The notes beneath the pieces were generated by a model that worked only from the letters and a program-made list of their open reading frames with translations, was not told the origin of the DNA and made no database searches. A stretch of 58,049 nt of DNA, taken from positions 1 through 58,049 of the forward strand of contig LJCW01000334.1 in NCBI GenBank assembly GCA_001298555.1, read 5' to 3'. The stretch comes from Actinobacteria bacterium OV450 (GTDB lineage Bacteria > Actinomycetota > Actinomycetes > Streptomycetales > Streptomycetaceae). Positions 37,401 through 45,504 of this stretch are shown in pieces (the first letter of the stretch is position 1; the number at the start of each line of letters is the position of its first letter). The translations under genes and the position numbers were made by a program.

Positions 37401-38158
37401 GGCGCGCTCCCGGCGGACGTCCCGGACGGCTTCGGCGACTGCGCCGGACCGGACGGCCCCGGCGGCTGGGACGCCGGTGCGGACGGGCTCTGGGCGGCCC
37501 CCGGGAGCCGGACGATCTGCTCGCGCGTCGGCAGCATCGTCCGCTGCTTCTCGTCCCACGACCACGCGGTGATCAGCTCGTAGCCCGGATTGCCGCTCGG
37601 CATGCGGAGGATCACGTCGCGTCCCGCCAGCTCGACGGCGACGAGGGTCTGCGTGGTCGCCATGATCCGGTTGAGGCGCCCGTCCGCGTCGGCGGTGTAG
37701 GCCCGGACGGACATCATCCGGTCCGGCATCTCGATGCCGACGACGAGCTCGTCGCGGCCGTTGCCCGTCAGGTCCCGGTAGTACGGGGCGAGCACCGGGC
37801 AGTCCTTCGGCGGCCGCCCCTCCTTCCCGCACGCCTCGACCGCGGCGACGGTCTCCGGGGGCATCCCGTCGGGGCCGACGTCGGCGCCGGGATGGGCGCG
37901 CAGCTCCGCCTGGACGAGCGCCAGCGGATCGACTTCGTGGACGTTCTGGTCGTGGACGGGCGCCAGCCCCGGCACGTACTCCGGCGGCGCGCCTCCCGGC
38001 TCGGCGGGCGGTACGGAAGCCCCCTTGCGCTCCGGCCACAGGTGTACGGGACCGCTCGCGGTCGGGGTCGGACCGGCGCCCACCAGGCCTCCGGTGTCGC
38101 CGCAGCCCGCGAGCAGGGGGAGTGCCGTCAGGCAGAGCAGGGCGGGCAGCGCGCGCAC
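37397..38158 (-). CDS. Lipoprotein upstream of sensor kinase
   Basis: A 253-residue secreted lipoprotein (signal LCLTALPLLAGCGDT; Cys at about residue 19). The middle (residues about 100-210) contains a conserved-looking fold with YYRDLTGNGRDELVVGIEMP, which resembles an FG-GAP/VCBS-like calcium-binding repeat. The C-terminus is Pro/Ser-rich. Coupled to the kinase by a 4-base overlap. Likely an accessory sensor for it (inference), similar in arrangement to CseA-type lipoproteins of Streptomyces. Confidence 0.8.
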   Translation of the reverse strand: MRALPALLCLTALPLLAGCGDTGGLVGAGPTPTASGPVHLWPERKGASVPPAEPGGAPPEYVPGLAPVHDQNVHEVDPLALVQAELRAHPGADVGPDGMPPETVAAVEACGKEGRPPKDCPVLAPYYRDLTGNGRDELVVGIEMPDRMMSVRAYTADADGRLNRIMATTQTLVAVELAGRDVILRMPSGNPGYELITAWSWDEKQRTMLPTREQIVRLPGAAQSPSAPASQPPGPSGPAQSPKPSGTSAGSAP

Positions 38159-38283
38159 AGCCGACCGGACCTCCTCTCAACGGCACGACACCGCGCCGTG
38201 CACACCAACCTTATGCGGAGATATGCCCGTTTTCTTTGAGGGGGTCCCAGGGGCCCGACGGGGTCCGTGGGAAAGGCGGCGGA

Positions 38284-38886
38284 TCAGCCCTCCGTGCGGC
38301 CGCGACGCAGCATCGCGAAGCCGAGCCCGGCGGCGCCCACCGCCGCGATGCCCGCGCCCGCGGCGAGCAGCAGCACCCCGTCCCCCGGCCCGCCGGCCAG
38401 CGTGTCCAGCGTCCCGCCGGCGACCGTACGGGCGTGCGCGGCCGAGGCCCGGACGACCTTGCCGTCCCGGGTTCCGGTCTTATACCCGTCGCCGGCGGGC
38501 GTACCGGTGCGGTCGCCCCCGTCACCCGTCCCGCCGGCCCAGGAGGACAGCCGGCCGTCGGGCTGGAGCGCCGCGTGCAGCGGGCCCGACCCGCCGAAGC
38601 CCGCGACGCCGTCACGGCTGGTCAGGGTGGCCGCCTTGGTGCCGTCGGCGGTCAGGATGTCGGCCTGGTAACCGCCCGCGGCCACCCGGTAGACGTTCGC
38701 CCTGGACACCCCGTCCGCGAGGGCGAGGCTCTTGACCAGCGTCCGGGGCGCGCCGACGGAACGTGCCGCCGACGCGGCGGGCACCCCGTCGGCGAGGGCC
38801 GCCGCGGCGGGCAGCGCAAGGAGGGTTCCGGCGCAGACGGTCACTGCGGCGGCTCGTACCAGAGTGCTGCGGTTGACGGTGCTCAC
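38284..38886 (-). CDS. Exported protein with C-terminal membrane anchor
   Basis: A 200-residue protein, GTG 38886 with AAGGA upstream. Signal peptide (AAAVTVCAGTLLALPAAAALA), beta-rich domain (YRVAAGGYQADILTADGTKAA, then HAALQPDGRL), a C-terminal hydrophobic segment (GVLLLAAGAGIAAVGAAGL) and a basic tail (RRGRTEG). No sortase LPxTG motif is seen, but the tail resembles a stop-transfer anchor. The function is unknown. Confidence 0.7.
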   Translation of the reverse strand: MSTVNRSTLVRAAAVTVCAGTLLALPAAAALADGVPAASAARSVGAPRTLVKSLALADGVSRANVYRVAAGGYQADILTADGTKAATLTSRDGVAGFGGSGPLHAALQPDGRLSSWAGGTGDGGDRTGTPAGDGYKTGTRDGKVVRASAAHARTVAGGTLDTLAGGPGDGVLLLAAGAGIAAVGAAGLGFAMLRRGRTEG

Positions 38887-39056
38887 GGGAGATCCTTCGG
38901 TCCGGTCCAGGTGCGACAAACCTAGGAACCCGCTGTTGCAGCCCAGTGATGGCCTTGTAACAGGCACCCGGCGGAGTCCCGTAGAAGCTGTTACACATCC
39001 GAGGGATTGCCGCGGGGCGTCCGGGCTGCTCCCATGTACGGCGGGGGGTGAGGTCC

Positions 39057-39914
39057 ATGCGGGGACTCAAGGTGCTGCCGAGCGGGCGCCCGGGGCGCGG
39101 CCGGCTCTACGTCAACCTGCCCGACGGCCAGGCCGTGGCCTGGTACGACCGGCAGACCAACCGGATCAGCGTGCTCGCCGACCAGCACCGCGATGCGGTC
39201 CTGGCGGCGTTGCGCCCCTACCTGGCCGGCCCGTACACGGTCGGGCCGCCGCCGGTGCCCACACCGGCCGACCTGCGCAGACTCGCCCTGCCGCCGGACG
39301 AGGACCTGGCCCCGAACCGGCCGGGCGAGGACCTGCTGGGCGAACTGGAACTCGGTTCGGGCGGCACCAGGGCGCGGCACCGGCTGCGCCAGGACCTGAC
39401 CGCGCAGCAGCGCATGGGCGACCTCCTGGACTCCCTCGAACCGGACGGCTGGCGGGTCCTGCACGGCATCCCGCTCCCGGGCCTGGGCCGCATCGACCAC
39501 CTGGTGATGGGCCCGGCGGGGATCTTCGGCGTCCGTACCGTCCCGGGTCGCCGGCAGCGCGCGGCCGTCGGCGACCTGCTGCTCGCGGTGGGCCGCGCCG
39601 AGCCGCGCCCGGACCCGCGCTGGATCCGCCGGGCGGCCGCCGCGGCCACCCGGGCCCTGGCGGCCCCCGTCCTGCCGGCCCTGGCGGTGGTCGACGCCTC
39701 GCGCGTCGAGGTGGCCCCGACGGTCCGCGACATACGGATCCTCGAACCGGCCACGGCCGCGGCGCACCTCGCGGCGGCCCCGGCCACCCTCAAACCCCCG
39801 GACGTGGAGGCCCTGTTCACCCAGGCCCGCGACGCCCGCACCTGGCTCCCGCCGCTCCCGCACCGCCCCCGCGCGCGGGCCTTCACGGCCCGAAAGCCCC
39901 GCAGCGGCCGCTGA
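39057..39914 (+). CDS. NERD-like (nuclease-related) domain protein, probably inactive
   Basis: A 285-residue protein (ATG 39057; a GTG at 39048 is possible). The central stretch GWRVLHGIPLPGLGRIDHLV then MGPAGIFGVRTVPGRR matches NERD domains, which are related to restriction-type nucleases. In active members the last strand carries an acidic-x-Lys (often ETK). Here it reads VRTVPG, lacking those residues. The first 100 residues hold a short DUF-like beta region (RLYVNLPDGQAVAWYDRQTN). A degenerate or regulatory role is possible. Confidence 0.7.
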   Translation: MRGLKVLPSGRPGRGRLYVNLPDGQAVAWYDRQTNRISVLADQHRDAVLAALRPYLAGPYTVGPPPVPTPADLRRLALPPDEDLAPNRPGEDLLGELELGSGGTRARHRLRQDLTAQQRMGDLLDSLEPDGWRVLHGIPLPGLGRIDHLVMGPAGIFGVRTVPGRRQRAAVGDLLLAVGRAEPRPDPRWIRRAAAAATRALAAPVLPALAVVDASRVEVAPTVRDIRILEPATAAAHLAAAPATLKPPDVEALFTQARDARTWLPPLPHRPRARAFTARKPRSGR

Positions 39915-39949
39915 AGGCCGCCCCGCCTTCCGGATCGGGCCGGGCCTGC

Positions 39950-40292
39950 GGGCCGCAGCGCGTGCGGGCGCTTGCCCGGGCGGCGGTGCAGCAGGGTCCG
40001 CAGGGCGCCCGGGCTCTCGTACCCTGCGGGCGACCGCCGCCGGCGGCAGACCTGCGGTGCGGCGCAGCAGGCGCTCGGCCTGCTCCGCCCGCAGGTCCAG
40101 CACCAGCCGGACCGGTGGGCAGCCGGGCGTACGGGCGACCGTGCGCTGCAGGGTGCGTTCGCTGAGCCCGAGAGCGCGGGTCGCCTCGGCGGGGGACAGC
40201 GGCTCCGCGATGCGCGCCGGGACCCACTGCTCGAACGCGGCCACCGGCGGATCGTGGCGGGCGAGGGCGCTCGGGACGGCGCCGACACCCAC
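39950..40292 (-). pseudogene. Frameshifted remnant of an AraC/GlxA-type regulator
   Basis: The minus strand encodes the C-terminal DNA-binding domain of an AraC-type regulator. The first frame reads IAEPLSPAEATRALGLSERT then RLVLDLRAEQAERLLRRT and AAVARRV. The expected continuation GYESPGALRTLLHRRPGKRP lies in another frame, with the switch at about 40020-40024. The N-terminal ligand domain and a start are missing. It lies just downstream of ku on the same strand. This is a decayed gene, not an expressed regulator. Confidence 0.7.
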
Positions 40293-40326
40293 GCTGCGGT
40301 GCGAGGGGACGGCCCTGCACGAGCCC

Positions 40327-41427
40327 TCAGGCCGAGGCCCGCTTGCGCGGACTCGCCTTCTTCGTCGTGGCGGCGGTCTTCTTCGCCGAGGCCGCCTTCG
40401 ACGTGGACTTGGCGGTGGATCTGGCGGTGGATTTGGAAGTGGACTTCACGGCTGCCGACTTGGCGGCACCGGACCTGGCCGAAGTCGACTTGGCCGACGT
40501 GGTCTTCTTCGTGCCGGAGGCCGCCGTCTTCTTCGTCGCGGCCGTCGACTTCTTCCCGCCCACCGCCTTCGGTGCGGCCGCCGTCTTCGGTGCGGCCCCC
40601 GTCCTGCGCCGGATCGGGGTGACCTCCGCCTCCGGGCCCGCCTCCCCCCGCGAGGCCTTCGCCGCCCGCACGCTGTTCTCCAGCGCCGCCATCAGATCGA
40701 TGACCTTGCCACCGGCCGGCTCGACCTCCGCCTCCGCCGGGGGCTCGAACGCGCCCTCCGACTTCGCCGTGATCATCGCCTCCACGGCCTCCCGGTACTC
40801 GTCCTTCAGCGAGGCCATCTCCACCTCGCCCAGCGTCGCCATCAGGGCGTCCGCCAGGTCCAGCTCGGCGTCCCGCACCGACACCCTCCCCTCCGGAGCC
40901 ACCCCTTCCGGCGCGCGGATCTCATCCGGCCAGAGCAGCCCGTGCATCGCGATCACGTCGTCCACGACCCGCAGCATGCCCAGCCGCTCCCGCCCGCGCA
41001 GCGCGTACTTGGCGATCGCGACCCGCCGGCTCCGCTTCAGCGCCTCCCGCAGCAGCGTGTACGGCTTCGCCGCCGTCGGCCCGTTCGCCGCGAGGTAGTA
41101 CGCCGCGTCCATCTGCAGCGGGTCGATCTCGTCCGCCGGTACGAAGGACACGATCTCGATCGTCTTCGCCGTGGCGATCGGCAGCTGCGCCAGGTCCTCG
41201 TCCGTGATCGGGATGATCGATCCGTCCGCCTCCTCGTACCCCTTGCCGATCTCCGCCGCCGGCACCTCCTCGCCGTCCAGCTCGCACACCTTGCGGTAGC
41301 GGATGCGCCCGCCGTCGCTCAGGTGGATCTGGCGAAAGGAGATCGAGTGGCTCTCGGTGGCGTTCACCAGCTTGATCGGGATGCTGACCAAGCCGAAGGA
41401 GATTGCCCCATTCCAGATGGATCGCAC
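40327..41427 (-). CDS. ku: Ku protein of bacterial NHEJ
   Basis: A 366-residue DNA-end-binding protein. The Ku core covers about residues 1-255 (MRSIWNGAISFGLVSIPIKL, then the family segment CELDGEEVPAAEIGKGYE). Residues 285-366 are a Lys/Ala/Ser/Thr-rich histone H1-like tail of repeats such as KSTSKST and KKTAAT, which should bind DNA. GTG 41427 with GGGAGGAA upstream. It is divergent from the polymerase gene by only 31 bases, so both promoters must overlap. Ku bridges breaks and recruits the ligase and polymerase encoded alongside. Confidence 0.97.
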   Translation of the reverse strand: MRSIWNGAISFGLVSIPIKLVNATESHSISFRQIHLSDGGRIRYRKVCELDGEEVPAAEIGKGYEEADGSIIPITDEDLAQLPIATAKTIEIVSFVPADEIDPLQMDAAYYLAANGPTAAKPYTLLREALKRSRRVAIAKYALRGRERLGMLRVVDDVIAMHGLLWPDEIRAPEGVAPEGRVSVRDAELDLADALMATLGEVEMASLKDEYREAVEAMITAKSEGAFEPPAEAEVEPAGGKVIDLMAALENSVRAAKASRGEAGPEAEVTPIRRRTGAAPKTAAAPKAVGGKKSTAATKKTAASGTKKTTSAKSTSARSGAAKSAAVKSTSKSTARSTAKSTSKAASAKKTAATTKKASPRKRASA

Positions 41428-41458
41428 GGTTCCTCCCGTTTCATGGCAGTCTCATCGT

Positions 41459-42364
41459 ATGACGCCGATCACGATGGTGGAGGGGCGGCGCATCCCGCTC
41501 AGCAACCTCGACAAGGTCCTCTACCCCGGGACCGGATTCACCAAGGGCGAGGTGCTGCACTACTACGCCACCGTCGCGGATTCGCTGCTGGCGCACGTCC
41601 ACAACCGGCCGGTGTCGTTCCTGCGCTACCCCGACGGCCCGGACGGCCAGCTCTTCTTCACCAAGAACCCGCCGCCCGGTACACCCGCCTGGGTGAAAAC
41701 CACCCCGGTTCCCCGCTCCGAGGACCTCTCCGCCGAGCAGGTGGTCGTCGCGGACCTGCCCTCCCTCATGTGGGCCGCCAACCTCGTCGTCGAGTTCCAC
41801 ACCCCCCAGTGGCCGGTGGGCAGCCCGGGCGTCGCCGACCGGCTGATCCTCGACCTCGACCCCGGTGCGCCCGCCTCCGTCGTCGAGTGCTGCGCCGTCG
41901 CGCTGTGGCTGCGCAAGCGACTCGCCGCCGACGGCCTGGAGGCGTACGCCAAGACCTCCGGCTCCAAGGGCATGCACCTGGCCGTGCCCCTGGAGCCGAC
42001 CCCGTCCGGCGTCGTGTCGGCGTACGCGAAGGACCTCGCCCAGGAGGCCGAGCGCGCGCTGCCCGACCTCGCCCTGCACCGCATGGCCAAGGCCCTGCGG
42101 CCCGGCAAGGTCTTCGTCGACCACAGCCAGAACGCCGCCGCCAAGACCACCGCCGCCGCCTACACACTGCGTGCACGGGCCCGGCCCACGGTCTCCGCAC
42201 CCGTGTCCTGGGAAGAGGTCGCCGCCTGCCGCACCCCCTCCGACCTGGTCTTCCTCGCCGACGACATCCCGCCCCGGCTCGCCCGCGACGGGGACCTCTT
42301 CGGCCCGCTGACCGACCCCGGCCGGGCCCGCCCGCTGCCCGCAGCCCCCGGAGGCCGGCCGTGA
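41459..42364 (+). CDS. ligD: LigD-type NHEJ polymerase (primase) domain protein
   Basis: A 301-residue stand-alone version of the LigD polymerase domain, of the archaeo-eukaryotic primase fold. Family stretches: LSNLDKVLYPGTGFTKGEVL, then FLRYPDGPDGQLFFTKN, DLDPG (catalytic acids), SGSKGMHLAVPL (family motif) and VFVDHSQNAAAKTTAAAYT. It should fill or extend DNA ends, often with ribonucleotides. The start ATG 41459 is 31 bases from the divergent ku start; no ribosome site is evident, so it may be leaderless. The ligase gene follows with a 4-base overlap. Confidence 0.95.
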   Translation: MTPITMVEGRRIPLSNLDKVLYPGTGFTKGEVLHYYATVADSLLAHVHNRPVSFLRYPDGPDGQLFFTKNPPPGTPAWVKTTPVPRSEDLSAEQVVVADLPSLMWAANLVVEFHTPQWPVGSPGVADRLILDLDPGAPASVVECCAVALWLRKRLAADGLEAYAKTSGSKGMHLAVPLEPTPSGVVSAYAKDLAQEAERALPDLALHRMAKALRPGKVFVDHSQNAAAKTTAAAYTLRARARPTVSAPVSWEEVAACRTPSDLVFLADDIPPRLARDGDLFGPLTDPGRARPLPAAPGGRP

Positions 42365-43308
42365 TCCGCGTCGCCCTCGCCGCCGCCGTACGCACGCTGC
42401 CGCGCGGGGCGGGCCTCGCGTACGAGCCGAAGTTCGACGGCCACCGCCTGGTCGTCGTGCGCACGGCCGAGGACGTGGTGCTGCAGGCGCGCTCCGGCCG
42501 CATCGTCACCGCAGCCTTCCCCGATCTGGCGGCAGCGGCCCGGCAGTTGCCCGCCGGAACCGTCCTCGACGGCGAGGTGGTGGTCTGGCGCGGCGGCCGC
42601 ACCGACTTCGCCCTCGTCCAGCGGCGGGCCGCGGCCACGGCGGCCCGGGCCGCCGTGCTCGCCCAGAGCCTGCCGGCCTCGTACGCGGCGTTCGACGTGC
42701 TGGAACTGGCGGGGCTGGACCTGCGCGGACGCCCCTACGAGCGGCGCCGGACCCTCCTGGTCGACCTGCTGACGCCGCTGGGCCCGCCGCTGCAGCCCGT
42801 CCCGATGACGACCGACCCGGAACTGGCCGCCACCTGGTACGAGACCCTGCCCGCCAGCGGGATCGAGGGCCTGGTCGTCAAGCGGCTGGACCAGACGTAC
42901 CCGGCGGGCCGGCGCGGCTGGCAGAAGCTGCGGCACACGGAGGTGCGGGACGCGGCGGTCGTCGGCTACACCGGCACCCCGCGTCGCCCCCTCGCCCTGG
43001 TCCTGGTCCTGCCGGTCGGGGACGAGACCCCGCTGGTGTCGAGCCCGCTGACCGCCGCGCTGCGGGCGGACGTGGCGGTGGCGGTGGCGGAGGCGGAGGC
43101 TGCGGGGGCCGCGGCCGGAACCCCGGCCCGGGCCGCCAGGGGCGCAGCCGGGGCGGGCCCCCCGGGGCCGGGCGGGGCCACGGTCACCGCGATCGGGCTC
43201 GGGGAGGTCCCGTACCGGGTGCTGGACCCGCCGCTGACGGCGGAGGTCCGGTGCACCTCGACCCGGCACCCGCCCCCGGAGGTGCTCAGGCTGCGCACGG
43301 AGCTCTGA
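42361..43308 (+). CDS. ATP-dependent DNA ligase for NHEJ
   Basis: A 315-residue ATP-dependent ligase. Adenylation motif I EPKFDGHR (catalytic Lys), then LDGEVVVW, AAFDVLELAG, EGLVVKRLD and WQKLRHTEVRD (later motifs). The OB-fold C-terminus is short with an Ala/Gly-rich insertion (about residues 235-270). GTG 42361 overlaps the polymerase stop (GTGA). With ku and the polymerase it makes a split NHEJ set, instead of one multidomain LigD. Confidence 0.95.
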   Translation: MIRVALAAAVRTLPRGAGLAYEPKFDGHRLVVVRTAEDVVLQARSGRIVTAAFPDLAAAARQLPAGTVLDGEVVVWRGGRTDFALVQRRAAATAARAAVLAQSLPASYAAFDVLELAGLDLRGRPYERRRTLLVDLLTPLGPPLQPVPMTTDPELAATWYETLPASGIEGLVVKRLDQTYPAGRRGWQKLRHTEVRDAAVVGYTGTPRRPLALVLVLPVGDETPLVSSPLTAALRADVAVAVAEAEAAGAAAGTPARAARGAAGAGPPGPGGATVTAIGLGEVPYRVLDPPLTAEVRCTSTRHPPPEVLRLRTEL

Positions 43309-43324
43309 CCGCGCACAGAGCTCC

Positions 43325-43351
43325 GACCTGCGCCGTGGGGTGGTGCAGGTC
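43325..43351. terminator. Hairpin between convergent ligase and DUF6479-like genes
   Basis: GACCTGC (43325-43331) pairs with GCAGGTC (43345-43351) across a 13-base loop. It lies 17 bases after the ligase stop and could serve both converging transcripts. Confidence 0.4.
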
Positions 43352-43406
43352 AGAGGGGCCGGGTGGCGGCCCAGACTCCGGGTGACGGGTCAGACGGGGT
43401 CACACG

Positions 43407-43808
43407 TCATGCGTTCCCGCTCGGTTTGAATGCGGGCGGCTCGCCCTTCGGAGGCTGCTGCGGCCCCGGGTACGAAGGCGGGTTGCGGTACCCGGCCTCC
43501 CGCTCGGACCGGGCCTCCTCCTGCTGGTGGTGGCGCGTGGACCCGAAGTTCCCGTAGCCCTGCATCTCGTGCGGGCGCAGCCCGCCCTCCGGGATCTCCA
43601 CCGCCTCGCGTTCCTCGCGGACCTCGTAGACCGCGCCGCCGTCCGGCAGGTGCGGCTGGCTCTCGGCGGTGGGCGGCGGCGGCTCCTTGGCCCGGACCCG
43701 CTGGCCGAGCTTGAAGCCGGCCAGCAGGAAGCCGGCCACGGCGATCCCGACGACCAGGAACCACGCGATGTGGGTCAGGGTCGCGTCCAGACTCAGGGTC
43801 ATTTCCAT
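43407..43808 (-). CDS. DUF6479-like single-pass membrane protein
   Basis: A 133-residue protein, ATG 43808 (or 43802). One membrane helix (HIAWFLVVGIAVAGFLLAGF) near the N-terminus, then a cytoplasmic tail rich in Glu/Pro with repeated EVREEREAVEIPEGGLRPHE and GYGNFGSTRHHQQEEARSER. This resembles a family of small Streptomyces membrane proteins, but the number is from memory. Divergent from the next gene. Confidence 0.65.
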   Translation of the reverse strand: MEMTLSLDATLTHIAWFLVVGIAVAGFLLAGFKLGQRVRAKEPPPPTAESQPHLPDGGAVYEVREEREAVEIPEGGLRPHEMQGYGNFGSTRHHQQEEARSEREAGYRNPPSYPGPQQPPKGEPPAFKPSGNA

Positions 43809-43937
43809 ACGTACTATTTTCCCCGATAAGGGCTGTTTCATCGTGGAGCCGGGAAGACCCTCCGTCCGGCCTGCACATGACTATCGGGGTGGATCCAGGG
43901 CAGGCGCCGGGACGACCGCTCCGAAGGGAGCCTGAAA

Positions 43938-44264
43938 ATGCCCCGCGGATCTTCACCCAAACGAGAACGCCAGTACGAGCACATCAAGGAGAGCGCCGAG
44001 GCGCGCGGCGTGCCCGAGAAGCGGGCGGAGGAGATCGCCGCCCGGACCGTCAACAAGGAACGGGCCCGGGCCGGCGAATCCGAGACCGCGAGCAAGCTGT
44101 CGCTGGAGGACGTGTCCTCCGGCCGGCGCGGTGGCCTGCGCTCCCACACGGGTGCCCAGGGGCCGACGTACGAGCAGCTCTACGCGGAGGCCAGGCGCCG
44201 GGGCATCCGCGGCCGCTCCGACATGAACAAGACGCAACTCAGGCGGGCACTCGGCAAGGACTGA
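43938..44264 (+). CDS. Small protein with Rho-N/SAP-like C-terminus
   Basis: A 108-residue basic, hydrophilic protein, ATG 43938 after AAGGGAG. The first part (SPKRERQYEHIKESAEARGV) is helical. The end YEQLYAEARRRGIRGRSDMN then KTQLRRAL is the helix-extended-loop-helix of Rho N-terminal/SAP-like nucleic-acid-binding modules. Some relatives are labelled plasmid stabilisation proteins; that name is not evidence of a toxin-antitoxin role here. Soluble. Confidence 0.7.
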   Translation: MPRGSSPKRERQYEHIKESAEARGVPEKRAEEIAARTVNKERARAGESETASKLSLEDVSSGRRGGLRSHTGAQGPTYEQLYAEARRRGIRGRSDMNKTQLRRALGKD

Positions 44265-44300
44265 GGGCCGTCCCGTAATCCATCCCCGGCGGACACCCCC

Positions 44301-45281
44301 TCAGCGCAGCGGCCCGTCGGAGTCCCGCAGCCCCCGGACCTCGTGGCCCCCGAGCACGGCCAGGATCTCGGCGCAGATGGCCAGCGCCGTCTCCGCGGGC
44401 GTCCGGGCCCCGAGGTCCAGCCCGATCGGCCCGTGCACCCGCGCGAGGTCCGCCTCGGACACCCCGGAGGCCAGCAGCCCCTCGCGCCGGCGCGCGGTGG
44501 TCTTGCGGGAGCCGAGCGTGCCCACGTACGGGATGCCGAGCGCGAGCGCGGTGCGCACGGTCGGCACGTCGAACTCCGGATCGTGGCTCAGCATCACCAG
44601 GCAGGCGGCGTCCCGGCGCGCCGCCAGCTGCTTCCCGGCCTCCGCGACGGAGCCGACCGGGCAGGCGCCCCAGCCCAGCAGCAGGGCCTGCGCCTCGATG
44701 ATCTCGGCGAGTTCGCCGGCCCCGCCGATGACGACGTACGGCGCGGACGGGTATGCCTCGACGAACACCAGCCCGCGCTCCCCGTACAGGGCGTCCCGCC
44801 CGGGCCGTCGGGTGGCCAGCAGCTCCCCGGCCCGCCGCCCGGCATCGTCGGCGGGCACGTCCACGGCCCGCACCACCTCGCTCACCGCGTGCCCGGCCTG
44901 CGCGTCGAGCCGGGTCACCAGCGCGACCCCCGCACCGTCCCCGAGCAGGTCCCACCACTCGGCGGGGACCGCCGACAGCGGCTGGAGCAGGATCTCGGCG
45001 CGCCCGCCGCAGGTCAGCTTGGCCTCGACGGCCTCGTCGGCGCCCACCGAGACGTCGCACACCCGTGCGGTGGCACCGGCGGTCATGGCCGCCGCCTCCG
45101 CCGCCAGCTCGGCGTCGAAGACCCCCCGGTACAGGGCGCCGACGCACTCCCCGCGGGCGTCCACGAGCAGGGCCCCGGCCGGGTCCCGCGGCCCGAACCC
45201 CTGCTCGGCCACCGGCCTGGCCAGGAACGCGGCCCGCCCCTCGGCCGTCCACCGCCGCGCCGTCTCCACCAGTTCACGCAT
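44301..45281 (-). CDS. XdhC/CoxI-family protein
   Basis: A 326-residue protein of the XdhC/CoxI family, accessory factors that insert the molybdenum cofactor into xanthine dehydrogenase or CO dehydrogenase. N-terminal XdhC part (residues about 1-80), then the Rossmann-type C-terminal domain with YVVIGGAGELAEIIEAQALL and LVMLSHDPEFDVP and the typical YVGTLGSRKTTARRREGL. No molybdoenzyme gene is near, so its client lies elsewhere. Confidence 0.92.
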   Translation of the reverse strand: MRELVETARRWTAEGRAAFLARPVAEQGFGPRDPAGALLVDARGECVGALYRGVFDAELAAEAAAMTAGATARVCDVSVGADEAVEAKLTCGGRAEILLQPLSAVPAEWWDLLGDGAGVALVTRLDAQAGHAVSEVVRAVDVPADDAGRRAGELLATRRPGRDALYGERGLVFVEAYPSAPYVVIGGAGELAEIIEAQALLLGWGACPVGSVAEAGKQLAARRDAACLVMLSHDPEFDVPTVRTALALGIPYVGTLGSRKTTARRREGLLASGVSEADLARVHGPIGLDLGARTPAETALAICAEILAVLGGHEVRGLRDSDGPLR

Positions 45282-45504
45282 CGCGCCGCCCCATCCTCGT
45301 CGTCAGAGCCCACCGCAAAGCACCAGGTCAGCGGCGCAATGCGGCCTCATGGCCAACCTACGCACGCACCCCACCCCTACCCACCCCCCAAAACCCACAG
45401 ACCCGGACCCACCTCCCTCGTACAGACCACCGGACCCGAGTTGCACGCGGGCGCCGGGAGGGGTTGGTTCGAAGTACGGCAGGCAACGTTGGGGATGACC
45501 TGAA

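Noticed and set aside
40340..40600. Repetitive sequence resembling a tandem repeat or CRISPR-like array
   Set aside because: It is the Lys/Ala/Ser/Thr-rich coding tail of ku, with no regular spacer structure.
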